Shown here: positions 1 to 8,170 of the stretch, in pieces | How positions within the stretch are numbered: the stretch's first letter is position 1 | How the letters are laid out: each line of letters starts with the position of its first letter | From: Rhizobium sp. BT04 | GTDB lineage: Bacteria > Pseudomonadota > Alphaproteobacteria > Rhizobiales > Rhizobiaceae | Reading direction: 5' to 3' | Assembly (NCBI RefSeq): GCF_030053135.1 | Contig: NZ_CP125653.1 | Location: forward strand, 186,001 to 250,000 | Length of the DNA stretch: 64,000 nucleotides | The notes under the pieces: model-generated | What the model was told of the DNA's origin: nothing | Databases searched by the model: none | The model's input: the letters and a program-made list of their open reading frames with translations, nothing else | Program-made: the position numbers and the translations under genes

Positions 1-126
1 GCGCCTGTCTCAACCGGCATCAACGCCGCGGATTGCCACCTCTTCGACGAGGCAGGCATCGCCTTCGAGCGGCGCGTGGAGCTGACCGAAATCGATATGA
101 ACGTGATCAATCCGACGGCGGCCTGA
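1..126 (+). CDS. C-terminal end of a sugar-type ABC transporter ATP-binding protein (partial)
   Basis: Frame 1 is open from the first base and stops with TGA at 124-126, giving 41 codons. The peptide contains 'DCHLFDEAG' followed by a Leu/Ile-rich tail, which resembles the end of the TOBE domain of UgpC/MalK-type ATPases ('..HLFD..G..'). In that family the protein energises import of sugars or polyols at the inner membrane. Walker motifs lie outside the window, so the call rests on the tail alone. No other transporter gene follows, so this would be the last gene of its operon. Confidence 0.5.
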   Translation, partial: APVSTGINAADCHLFDEAGIAFERRVELTEIDMNVINPTAA

Positions 127-290
127 ACCGACTTGGCGTCGTGTGGGCGGTTTGTCCTGCGAGCGGTTCGGGTCCGGGGCGAAATGGCACCCCTGGCAAT
201 TATGGCTAGCGGGATTTGGCCGCCGCCTGGAAGCTGATCTTCCCCGACTAAGGGCGACGTGCTTGCGCTCTCTGACCACCTCTGCCGTGC

Positions 291-2513
291 CTAAGCCGAC
301 TTTTCTTTAGGTTCTGGAATAGTCAGTTTGGCGATTGCTGCATCCAAATCCGCAGTTCCAGTTTGCTGCAGGATTGATGCCTGGTACGCATCGGTGAGAC
401 GCGTTTTAATGCCCGCGTTTATGGCGTCACGAAGGTACGTAATACCATCACGACCTGCTTGCAGTTCTCCCTTGATAACGGCCTCAGCACTTCCAATTGC
501 GAGCTCGGCAAGTTTTTTCGCAGAAACCTCGGCGATGTTCGCGGCAATTGATGTGTAGAGAACGCTTCCCACGCCATGGAATTGTTCGATTTCCTTCACG
601 AGAACGGTGTTCGCATTCGGGGTTGCGGGCTGGACATAATTTCCCGTTCTACTACGGGTCTCACGTCGCCAAAGCATGTCCTTCGCCTCCGCCATTGTGA
701 CATGATCTTGCAGCACAAGGATCACGGCCTTGACGCGCTGTCCTTCCTCGACGGGAACGAGGGTCGGGCTGCCTTTACGGGAGTTGCTTGAACGCGCGAA
801 TTCGACCCGGAATGGTGTCAATATACCAGCCGACATTCGCCGAGCGATAACCTTTTCGAGTTCGGCACCTGGCTCGTTGATCAATGAGCCGTATGCGAGT
901 ACTCCAATGGAGCGCTTCGGTTCTATCTCGGGAAGCTGTTTTGCGATCGCATCGACCAAAGAGTAACCTTTCCGGGTGTTCATGGTCCGTAAGGTCAAGT
1001 CCTGAAGGTGCGAACGTGACTTGATCCCCAAACACTCGGCGGCAACATCCAACAGACCCTTGTTGTCGTAGAGGGCAACGATCTTTTCGTATTCGCCCTT
1101 TACGATGTGGGTCCGGAATTCGGACAGCAGGGAGCCATAAATCTGTGCAGGGTCGATCTGAGCGGTTGCGATTTGATATTCACTCGCAAGAGCCGCGCTA
1201 TCCTTCGACTTCAGTCCGATTCGCTTGAGAGCCTGATCGATTTTTCGTTTCGTCGCGGATAATGCGTACTTCTCAGCATCGCTTGTCGCGAGTTTGAAGA
1301 CCCTTTGCTTCAGATCATTCAGGCGTTTGCTAGATTCCGCTTTGTCGAAGTGGCAAAGCGCAGCAAGTTCCTCGAATGGCTCCGGCAGCAACAGCAGGTT
1401 TTCAACCTCTGCCACTGCGAGTGCGTGGACATTTTTGGCTTTGAGGTGTTCGATCAGCCGGTCTTCACGACCATCGGCGTCAATCAACCCTGCGCAACCT
1501 AGACGGTGAAATGTCTTTTGTTTTTCCATGCTGGCGACCGCATGGATCACGCTATCGCAGCTGCCAATCGGCATTACGGTAAAGTCCTTGTAGACTGAGC
1601 GATAGATGGCAACGTCCAGACTTCCTGCATCACCCTCGGTGAAGAGCACAGGAAGCCGACTCCCCACGATGCGCGTGACAACCTCATCAGGGATTCCCGT
1701 GTCTGCGGGTATTTCCTCCAATTCCCACTGTTCACCCTGATCTCCGCTCTCGTAAGAATTGATAGCAAATTTTCGGGCCGTGGTTCGCGTCGCTGCGAAC
1801 TCAACATCGTGCGTCAGGTAAGCAAAGACACAATCATGTCGTGCAGCCTCGATTGCATCCCACATCTTCGCTAAGATCGATCGATTGATATGGAGTTCAG
1901 GCTCATCGATGAGGACAAGTGTATTCGGCCGTGCAAGCAGAGCTTGGCCGAGCATGTAGAAGATCGCACGCTCTCCATCGCTTAGCTCAGCGGCGTCGTA
2001 ATCAGCGTTGGTCGAGCCATCACTCTTGATCTTGATGTTTCCTGCTTGGATTACCAATTCGCGGTGGGGAAGGAGATCGTCCCAGATCGATTTCAACCGA
2101 TCGAGTTTGGTGGCTGGAGGAAGTACGGTTGAGTCCATGAGGTGCGCACGTCGGTGCTGGACAGATACTTCATTTTCGTCCGCATAGAGCCCTGCCACTA
2201 CATGGTCGAAGTCAGAAAGCATCGCTATCGCCGGCTTCGAGTGCCAACGATAGCCAGCGCGATTTCCGCGCCCATCTTCGTGTCCCCATATCAGCCTGTT
2301 CAAGGCGGCTTCTAGGTTGGGGGGCTGAACCTTGGTGTTCATCGACAATGATCGGTGAGCCCCAATCCGATGAACCTCCAATCGTTTTGCTTCGATCATT
2401 ACGCCGAGCCGACTCTTTCCTGATCCATTAGGACCGAGGAACAACAGCGTCTCGCCTACCTTGGCGTCGATTTTGAACTCGCCGCTCGATGTCGGCACGG
2501 ATATGTTGAACAT
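291..2513 (-). CDS. Fused ABC/OLD-type ATPase, TOPRIM (DUF4435-like) and GGCT-like protein; PARIS-like defence candidate
   Basis: The protein has 740 residues. Residues about 1-240 form an ABC-class ATPase: Walker A GPNGSGKS (27-34), signature LSDGE (177-181), Walker B LVLIDEPE (199-206) and H-loop THD (234-236). Residues about 285-400 look like a TOPRIM/DUF4435 module, with VLFTEGD (Glu293) and DAD (345-347). The C-terminal 200 residues begin with AYGSLI (YGSL 541-544), the hallmark of the gamma-glutamylcyclotransferase fold, and carry a candidate catalytic Glu near 618 in 'LWRRET'. AAA plus DUF4435 is the PARIS (AriA-AriB) architecture, in which the ATPase senses phage proteins and the TOPRIM part is a toxic nuclease. 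The GGCT-like tail is not part of the PARIS I know. G+C is visibly lower than in the neighbours, suggesting transfer. A TTG at 2516 precedes the ATG used. Defence function is inference. Confidence 0.8.
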   Translation of the reverse strand: MFNISVPTSSGEFKIDAKVGETLLFLGPNGSGKSRLGVMIEAKRLEVHRIGAHRSLSMNTKVQPPNLEAALNRLIWGHEDGRGNRAGYRWHSKPAIAMLSDFDHVVAGLYADENEVSVQHRRAHLMDSTVLPPATKLDRLKSIWDDLLPHRELVIQAGNIKIKSDGSTNADYDAAELSDGERAIFYMLGQALLARPNTLVLIDEPELHINRSILAKMWDAIEAARHDCVFAYLTHDVEFAATRTTARKFAINSYESGDQGEQWELEEIPADTGIPDEVVTRIVGSRLPVLFTEGDAGSLDVAIYRSVYKDFTVMPIGSCDSVIHAVASMEKQKTFHRLGCAGLIDADGREDRLIEHLKAKNVHALAVAEVENLLLLPEPFEELAALCHFDKAESSKRLNDLKQRVFKLATSDAEKYALSATKRKIDQALKRIGLKSKDSAALASEYQIATAQIDPAQIYGSLLSEFRTHIVKGEYEKIVALYDNKGLLDVAAECLGIKSRSHLQDLTLRTMNTRKGYSLVDAIAKQLPEIEPKRSIGVLAYGSLINEPGAELEKVIARRMSAGILTPFRVEFARSSNSRKGSPTLVPVEEGQRVKAVILVLQDHVTMAEAKDMLWRRETRSRTGNYVQPATPNANTVLVKEIEQFHGVGSVLYTSIAANIAEVSAKKLAELAIGSAEAVIKGELQAGRDGITYLRDAINAGIKTRLTDAYQASILQQTGTADLDAAIAKLTIPEPKEKSA

Positions 2514-2776
2514 CAAGACCGTCGCTAAAACGCTTATAGTGAGGCGGCAATCTATAGAAGAGCGGGATTCTTGACTACAGGTTCTTGCTCCGATTCTGCA
2601 AATGCATGCTCAACGTGAACCGCTCGGAATGTCCGCGTCTGGTACAACGAAGTCATCCGCCGCGCGCAGGTCTTGCTATGCGACTGCATCCTTGCTGATG
2701 CGCGAGATCGCGAGCACTCCCCCAATAACCGCGGCCTTCGGCGATCAAGGCCATTTCACCCTCAACCGGAACCGCC

Positions 2777-3877
2777 CTACCAGACAAGCCCGCGAGCCGC
2801 GACCTCTTCGACGCGGGTCACCACGCCGCCCCCATGGAAGACCATCGTATCGAACAGGTTTGATACCACGCAGGTGTGGTTCGGGATGATGAAGAGCTTC
2901 TCGCCGATCTGCGGCCGGGGGCCGGTGCAATTTGCGAGATCGATGACGCCGTGTTCTTCCGAGAGGCTGGTGATCCGCGCTTGGGGATAACCGACGATCA
3001 GGCCGTAATCGCTAAAACCCTGAAGATCCGAGGTCAGCGCCTTCGAGCCGGCGTCGATGACGGCGCGGTCGGCGGTTGGCCGTGAGACGACGGTTGCCAG
3101 CACATGCATGGCGCAATCGTCCTCGGTGCAATGGCCCATGCGCAGCATCTGCCGGTCGTTGTAGATATAGGTGCCGGCGCGGTGTTCCGTGGCCGAGGTG
3201 ACGAGATGCGCCTCGAACAGGCTTGGCGTTCCGCCATTGCTGACGATCGGGCAGGTTATCCCCTCGGCTTTCAGTTGTGCCAGCGTTTCAGCGATGAAGG
3301 CTTCGACGGCGGCGGCCGATTGCGGCTTCGGATAGGTCACGATGCCGCCGAAGGTCAGGCCGTCGGCAGCGGCGATGCGCTTGGCGAGCGAGGCGGCATC
3401 GTCCGGTGTCTGCACGCCGCAGCGCCCGCCGCCGGTGTCGCATTCCACAAGCACGGTCAGCGGCTTGTGGCCGGAGAAATGCGCTGCCAGCCCATCGACC
3501 GTCACCTCGCTGTCGGCGACGACCTTGAGGGCCGGAATTTTCTCGTTCAGCCTGGCCAGGCGCTCGAGCTTCTGCTGTCCGAGGATGTTGAAGGTGATGA
3601 GGATGTCGCCGAAGCCGGCTGCGGCGAAGACCTCGGCTTCGGTGACCTTCTGGCAGTTGATGCCCTTGGCGCCGGCGGCAATCTGCGCGACGGCCAAGGC
3701 CGGGATCTTGTGCGTCTTGATATGCGGGCGGAAGTTCAGCCCATGCTGATCCATATAGGATTGAACACGGGCTATGTTTGCCGCCAGCCTGTCTTCGTCG
3801 ATGACAGGACGCGGCGTCGAGAGATCGGCGATCCTGTCGCCTGCCTTGGCGACGACGGCAAAGCTGGCATCATGCAT
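2777..3877 (-). CDS. D-threonine aldolase / D-serine dehydratase-like PLP enzyme (D-TA family)
   Basis: The 366-residue protein has the alanine-racemase N-terminal barrel with the PLP lysine in 'RPHIKTHK' (Lys54), and ends in a DSD1-like domain with 'PNHTC' (His334, Cys336), the HxC metal pair of D-serine dehydratase/D-threonine aldolase. The expected reaction is cleavage or dehydration of a D-3-hydroxy amino acid to an aldehyde plus glycine, or to a keto acid plus ammonia. The start codon follows directly on the stop of the upstream M81 peptidase gene (TAG-ATG), so the two are probably co-transcribed and translationally coupled. The exact substrate cannot be read from sequence. Confidence 0.85.
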   Translation of the reverse strand: MHDASFAVVAKAGDRIADLSTPRPVIDEDRLAANIARVQSYMDQHGLNFRPHIKTHKIPALAVAQIAAGAKGINCQKVTEAEVFAAAGFGDILITFNILGQQKLERLARLNEKIPALKVVADSEVTVDGLAAHFSGHKPLTVLVECDTGGGRCGVQTPDDAASLAKRIAAADGLTFGGIVTYPKPQSAAAVEAFIAETLAQLKAEGITCPIVSNGGTPSLFEAHLVTSATEHRAGTYIYNDRQMLRMGHCTEDDCAMHVLATVVSRPTADRAVIDAGSKALTSDLQGFSDYGLIVGYPQARITSLSEEHGVIDLANCTGPRPQIGEKLFIIPNHTCVVSNLFDTMVFHGGGVVTRVEEVAARGLVW

Positions 3878-5353
3878 CTAGGCGGCTCCGCGTTGTAGCC
3901 CGTGTGGATCGGCGACGATCGGCCATATAGTTTTCGGCGCCCGCCGATAGGGTGTCGTCGCCGGATTATTGGGATAGGGCGTTCCGGCGGAGCAGTAAAG
4001 AATCTCGGCGGCGATCTTCGAGAAGGAGGCGAAGAAGTGGTTGGTGGATTTGATCACCAGGATCTTCTGCCTGGCGGGATCGATGCCCATCACCGAAAAG
4101 AGGCTCGGATCGAAGCTTTGGGCGCGGGTCGAATTGAGGATGATGTCGATCCCGTCAAGCACGATATGGGCGGCATCGCCGAAAGGGGCGAGGCTCTCGC
4201 CGAACTGCATCTCGGCATTCTTCACCAGCTTGACGATCTTGACGGTGCCGTCGATGGGGTTGCCGGTGCCGGGCGCCGATTTGGCGCCGAAGCGCAGCGG
4301 AATCTCCGCCCCCTCGCCCGCCGCAAAACAGATCTGCACGGCGACGGGATCCCAGATGGTGCCGATCGCGGCACTGGTGACGCCGCGGGCCAGGAGTTCT
4401 GCGAGAATAACCGTCGCATCCCCGGCCGTGCCGCCGCCCGGATTGTCCCAGACATCGGCAACGACGACGGGCCATGCGGTGGCCGCCATCGCCCGTGCGA
4501 CGGCTTCCTTCTCGTCGATCTGCGGGACCATGAAAGTGCCGCGCTTGGAAAACAGTTCGAGGCCGAGTTCGCGCGCCAGAGCCGCGCCTTTTTCCGGCTT
4601 GTCGTCGGTCACGACAAGCAGTTTCGTTCCCATTTCGGGAACGTCGCCGACCATGAAGCCGTGGATCACCGAAATCGACAGAATGTCAGGATCGTCCTTC
4701 TCGATCTTCATGATCTTGTCGACGAAGGAGCGCATCGGCTCGCGCGATGTCGGGAAGACGTCGATCATCCGGCAGTCGAACACCGATACAGCAGGCTTGA
4801 CCCGGCCTTCCAGCGTATCGACGGCGATGCGCCAGAGGTCCTCGGCGCGATCGACGAAATCCGTATGCGGAAATTCCTTGAAATAGACGGCGAAATCGAG
4901 GGCTGCGACGCGTTTTGCGGTGAGATGGCTGTGCGGATCGAGCTCGGCGCAGATGAGCACGTCAGGCCCGACGATCGCGCGCATACGCTGGAGAAGATCG
5001 CCTTCCGTATCCTCGTATCCGGCCGCCACCATAGCGCCGTGCAGGCCCATGACGACGGCGTCGACCGGCATTGCGGCGCTGAGCTGGCCGAGGATTTCGT
5101 CACGCAGTTCCTCGTAGGTGGCCCGGTTGACCAGGCCGGCGGGGTCGGCCCAGGTGGCGGTTCCCTCGATCAGCTCCCAGCCTTTTTCCCGGGCGACGCG
5201 CCTGCCGACGGTGATCGGCGCGGTGCAGAGCGTCGGCGTTTCCGGATGCTGGCCGGGCGGGGCATAAAGCGAGGCTTCGAATGCGCGGCGATCCACGCAG
5301 ATCGGGGAAAAGGTGTTGGTTTCGGTCGCCAGTGCTGCGGTGAAAATGCGCAA
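3878..5353 (-). CDS. M81 family metallopeptidase (MlrC / microcystinase C-like)
   Basis: The 491-residue protein begins with the family motif 'ETNTFSP', then 'LHGAM', 'ELDPHSHL' and 'DNPGGGTAGDAT', all typical of the MlrC N-terminal zinc-binding domain and its C-terminal partner. MlrC hydrolyses linearised microcystin peptides in sphingomonads; in rhizobia the natural substrate is unknown, though co-occurrence with a D-amino-acid enzyme suggests peptides or amides containing D-residues. The start is a TTG with GAAGG about 9 bases upstream; no in-frame ATG preserves the conserved N-terminus. It abuts the D-TA gene downstream. Confidence 0.85.
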   Translation of the reverse strand: MRIFTAALATETNTFSPICVDRRAFEASLYAPPGQHPETPTLCTAPITVGRRVAREKGWELIEGTATWADPAGLVNRATYEELRDEILGQLSAAMPVDAVVMGLHGAMVAAGYEDTEGDLLQRMRAIVGPDVLICAELDPHSHLTAKRVAALDFAVYFKEFPHTDFVDRAEDLWRIAVDTLEGRVKPAVSVFDCRMIDVFPTSREPMRSFVDKIMKIEKDDPDILSISVIHGFMVGDVPEMGTKLLVVTDDKPEKGAALARELGLELFSKRGTFMVPQIDEKEAVARAMAATAWPVVVADVWDNPGGGTAGDATVILAELLARGVTSAAIGTIWDPVAVQICFAAGEGAEIPLRFGAKSAPGTGNPIDGTVKIVKLVKNAEMQFGESLAPFGDAAHIVLDGIDIILNSTRAQSFDPSLFSVMGIDPARQKILVIKSTNHFFASFSKIAAEILYCSAGTPYPNNPATTPYRRAPKTIWPIVADPHGLQRGAA

Positions 5354-5383
5354 GAAAGTGGCCTTCGTGTTGTCGGCCCCGCC

Positions 5384-5866
5384 TCAACCCATCGGGTTCG
5401 GCAGGTAGCCGGTGAAACCTGAGATTTTCCAGCGTCCTTGGTGAAGCCTGCAATAATAGAGCGTCTGCCATTGCAGGATGTCGCGGGTGCCGTCGGACTT
5501 GGTAATGCCGCCGTCGAATTTCTTGCGGACGAGCGCCGTCTCGCCTTCGATCTCGATATCCTCGAGCGTCGTCGTGGTGAAGATCGCCGTGCGCGCATCT
5601 TCCGCGAAACTCTGCTGGGCGAAATCCTCGGCCTGCCTCAGCCATTCCTGGCGATAGGCCGACAGCGTCGGAAATGCGAGGCGCCACTTGTCGGGGCTGA
5701 CGGCCTTCTGAGCGTCGATGCCGATGAAGCCTTCTTCGACGAAATCATGCTCGACCATCGACCAGTCGGCGGCCAGAAAGGCATCGATATCGCGCGGAAC
5801 GAGCATCTCCCAGATCGCAGATCGGGCGCTGTCGGTGGGAAAAGGATTGAGGAAAGGATCGCGCAT
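5384..5866 (-). CDS. NTF2/SnoaL-like hypothetical protein
   Basis: The 160-residue protein has no signal peptide. It has the pattern of the cystatin-like alpha+beta NTF2 fold: an N-terminal helix ('FLAADWSMVEHDF'), a central helix and C-terminal strands with 'LYYCRLHQGRWKISGF'. Such proteins bind or isomerise small molecules, but no catalytic set is clear. It is the first gene of the leftward D-TA/MlrC operon, 30 bases upstream of mlrC, and diverges from ridA; this context suggests a role in the same unknown catabolic route. Confidence 0.65.
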   Translation of the reverse strand: MRDPFLNPFPTDSARSAIWEMLVPRDIDAFLAADWSMVEHDFVEEGFIGIDAQKAVSPDKWRLAFPTLSAYRQEWLRQAEDFAQQSFAEDARTAIFTTTTLEDIEIEGETALVRKKFDGGITKSDGTRDILQWQTLYYCRLHQGRWKISGFTGYLPNPMG

Positions 5867-5879
5867 GTCTGCCCCGGAT

Positions 5880-5893
5880 TGAAATTCTTTTCA
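5880..5893. promoter_or_regulatory. Candidate RpiR-type operator (TGAAA-N4-TTTCA)
   Basis: A perfect 5+4+5 inverted repeat, TGAAA TTCT TTTCA, lies in the 111-base gap between the divergent NTF2-like and ridA genes. MurR/RpiR regulators commonly bind short A/T-rich palindromes with GAAA/TTTC arms, and an rpiR gene lies in the rightward operon. The pairing of regulator and site is inference. Confidence 0.4.
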
Positions 5894-5977
5894 TAAATGG
5901 CGTTTTTCACTGGTCAAATTCTGCTTTCTATGGTCACTTGTCAACTTATCAAGAAAATAATTTGCAAGGACTTCAGC

Positions 5978-6367
5978 ATGCCCATCAAGCGCTATGGCAC
6001 TGTTCAAACCGGCGCCGGCGGCAAGGCGCTGCCTTTCGCGCGTGCGGTCGAAGCCGACGGATGGCTCTATGTTTCCGGCCAGGTTGCGATGGAAGATGGC
6101 GAAATCATCGACGGCAACATCATCGCCCAGACCCACAAGACGATCGCCAACGTTCTGGCGATCCTCGATGAGGCCGGATACGGCGTCGAGGACGTCGTGC
6201 GCGTCGGCGTCTGGCTCGACGATCCGCGCGACTTCTGGACCTTCAACAAGATCTATCAGGAATATTTCGGCGAGCATCCGCCGGCACGCGCCTGTGTGCA
6301 ATCGTCGATGATGGTCGATTGCAAGGTTGAGATCGACTGCGTGGCCTATAAGAAGAAGGATGCATAG
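5978..6367 (+). CDS. RidA/YjgF family deaminase
   Basis: The 129-residue protein starts MPIKRYGT after an AAGGA ribosome site about 8 bases upstream; an upstream ATG in the same frame would add an unrelated hydrophobic stretch. It contains 'YVSGQVAMEDG' and the C-terminal 'PPARACVQSSMMVDCKVEID', with the conserved substrate-binding Arg of the RidA family. RidA proteins hydrolyse reactive 2-aminoacrylate and other enamines/imines produced by PLP enzymes, which fits the PLP-dependent D-TA enzyme in the divergent operon. It is followed 21 bases later by the rpiR gene. Confidence 0.9.
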   Translation: MPIKRYGTVQTGAGGKALPFARAVEADGWLYVSGQVAMEDGEIIDGNIIAQTHKTIANVLAILDEAGYGVEDVVRVGVWLDDPRDFWTFNKIYQEYFGEHPPARACVQSSMMVDCKVEIDCVAYKKKDA

Positions 6368-6388
6368 AGAATAAGGGCGGGAGCGGAT

Positions 6389-7252
6389 TTGGATATCTTT
6401 TCGACATTGCAGGAAGACAAGAGCCGGCTCTCTCCCTCCGAGAGCCGCATCGCGGAGATCATCGTCAACGATTTCGAATTTGCGGTGAATGCCTCGATCA
6501 TCGAGCTTGCCGAACGGGCCAAGGTATCGCCGCCGACCGTCACCCGTTTTTGCCGCCGGCTGGGCTGCGAGAGCTTTTCCGATTTCAAGGTGCAGCTTGC
6601 CCGGACCGCCCATATCGGCGTGCGCTATCTGAAACCGGAATCGAAAAGCACCGATCCGGCCGACGTCGCCCAGGATATCATCACCAAGGCCCAGAACGCG
6701 CTCTTTCTGCTGCACCGGTCGCTCGATCTTGCCGCGATCGAAGCCGCCGTCGCGCTGATCGCCAAGGCCGATATGATCTATGCCTTCGGCTCGGGCGGCA
6801 ATTCGTCGATGATTGCCGACGAGCTGCAGAACCGGCTGTTCCGTCTCGGGCTTCGCATCACCGCCAGTTCCGATCACAGCATGCAGCTGATGATGGCCGC
6901 CGCGGCGCGGCCGGGCGACGTGCTGATCGGCTCGTCCTTCTCCGGCCGCAATATGGAGCTGGTGCGGGCCTTCGAGCTTGCCCGTGAGACCAAGGTGAAG
7001 ACGATCGCTCTCACCCAGACGGACAGCCCGGTTGGCAAGGCGGCCGAAATCGTCGTGCCGATCGACCTTCCCGAAGGCAATAACATCTATCGCCCGACCT
7101 CGACGCGCATCGCCTACATCGCCACCGTCGATATTCTGTCGAGCCTCATCGCCTACGCCGTTCAGCCGAAGGCGACGACCACGCTTCGGCGCATCAAGCA
7201 GCAGCTGGTCATTCACCGCGACGGCGATGACCGGCAATTGCTTGGGGATTGA
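6389..7252 (+). CDS. MurR/RpiR family transcriptional regulator
   Basis: The 287-residue protein has an N-terminal RpiR helix-turn-helix (residues about 1-75, including 'AKVSPPTVTRFCRRLG') and a C-terminal SIS domain (about 110-240, including 'IYAFGSGGNSSMIADE' and 'GSSFSGRN'), which usually binds a phosphosugar. The start is TTG with GGGAG just upstream. It lies between ridA and an SDR gene and probably controls this operon and the divergent NTF2-like/mlrC/D-TA operon. Confidence 0.88.
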   Translation: MDIFSTLQEDKSRLSPSESRIAEIIVNDFEFAVNASIIELAERAKVSPPTVTRFCRRLGCESFSDFKVQLARTAHIGVRYLKPESKSTDPADVAQDIITKAQNALFLLHRSLDLAAIEAAVALIAKADMIYAFGSGGNSSMIADELQNRLFRLGLRITASSDHSMQLMMAAAARPGDVLIGSSFSGRNMELVRAFELARETKVKTIALTQTDSPVGKAAEIVVPIDLPEGNNIYRPTSTRIAYIATVDILSSLIAYAVQPKATTTLRRIKQQLVIHRDGDDRQLLGD

Positions 7253-7291
7253 AGCCAACGAGATTGAAATAATGAGCGGGAGCGCGGGAAA

Positions 7292-8068
7292 ATGACCCAA
7301 TCGGCAGCCATCGTCACGGGTGCGGCGGGCGATATCGGCGCGGCGATCGCCGCACGGCTTGCCGATGAGCACGATGTCGTGTTTCTGGCCGACATCGATG
7401 CGGAGGCTGCTGCGGCGGTGGCTTCGAAGCTCGGGCCTGGCAATCGCTTCGTCGCCGTCGGATGTGATGTGACCAGCGAGGCGAGCATTGCGGAATTGGT
7501 CAGACGCGCTGGGGATGTCGGCGTGGTTCGAACGCTGGTCAACAATGCCGGTGCGGCCCGCGCCACCAGCCTGCACGAGACAACGCCTGACATTTGGCGG
7601 GCGGACGTTGCGCTCAATCTCGAAGCGGCGTTCCTATGTTTCCGCGCCTTCGAGCCGATGCTGAAGGCCTCGAAGGGCTCCGTCGTCAACATCGCCTCGG
7701 TCAACGGCATCGATGTCTTCGGACACCCGGCCTATAGCGCCGCCAAGGCCGGCCTGCTGCATTTCACCCGGTTGGTCGCCGTGGAATACGGCAAGTTCGG
7801 TATCCGCTCCAATGCCGTCGCACCCGGCACGGTGAAGACGCAGGCCTGGGAGGCCCGCGCGAGCGCCAATCCGAATGTTTTCGAGGAAGCGCGCCGCTGG
7901 TATCCGCTGCAGCGTGTCGTCGATCCGAAAGATGTCGCCAATGCCGTCGCCTTCCTGGCCGGTCCGCTGGCGGCAGCGATCACCGGCGTCTGCCTGCCTG
8001 TCGACTGCGGCCTGACGGCCGGCCAGGCGGAACTGGCACGAACCTTCTCCCAATCGGAGCATTATTAA
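7292..8068 (+). CDS. SDR family oxidoreductase
   Basis: The 258-residue classical short-chain dehydrogenase has the cofactor motif 'GAAGDIGAA' near the N-terminus, 'NNAGAAR' in the middle, and the catalytic Tyr-x3-Lys in 'YSAAKAG' preceded by the Ser of 'NIASVNG'. It should reduce or oxidise an alcohol/ketone with NAD(P). It is 39 bases downstream of rpiR and apparently in the same operon. The substrate is unknown; by context it belongs to the RidA/D-TA/MlrC pathway. Confidence 0.85.
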   Translation: MTQSAAIVTGAAGDIGAAIAARLADEHDVVFLADIDAEAAAAVASKLGPGNRFVAVGCDVTSEASIAELVRRAGDVGVVRTLVNNAGAARATSLHETTPDIWRADVALNLEAAFLCFRAFEPMLKASKGSVVNIASVNGIDVFGHPAYSAAKAGLLHFTRLVAVEYGKFGIRSNAVAPGTVKTQAWEARASANPNVFEEARRWYPLQRVVDPKDVANAVAFLAGPLAAAITGVCLPVDCGLTAGQAELARTFSQSEHY

Positions 8069-8170
8069 ATTTGGGCCTCCGATCTCCGAGCCGAAACGAT
8101 AGCATGATATGACCTTCAGGTAGGCCCGCCGAGGCCGCGCCTGCCGATCTCCCTGACGATTGATGATCCC

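Noticed and set aside
3902-5422. A 506-codon open frame on the plus strand across the mlrC gene
   Set aside because: It is the antisense of a well-recognised M81 peptidase; its protein is Asp/Gly/Arg-rich with no domain. Such long antisense frames are common in high-G+C coding DNA. The same holds for those opposite the binding-protein gene (18933-20633), the GH94 gene (24960-27320) and soxA (57547-59274).
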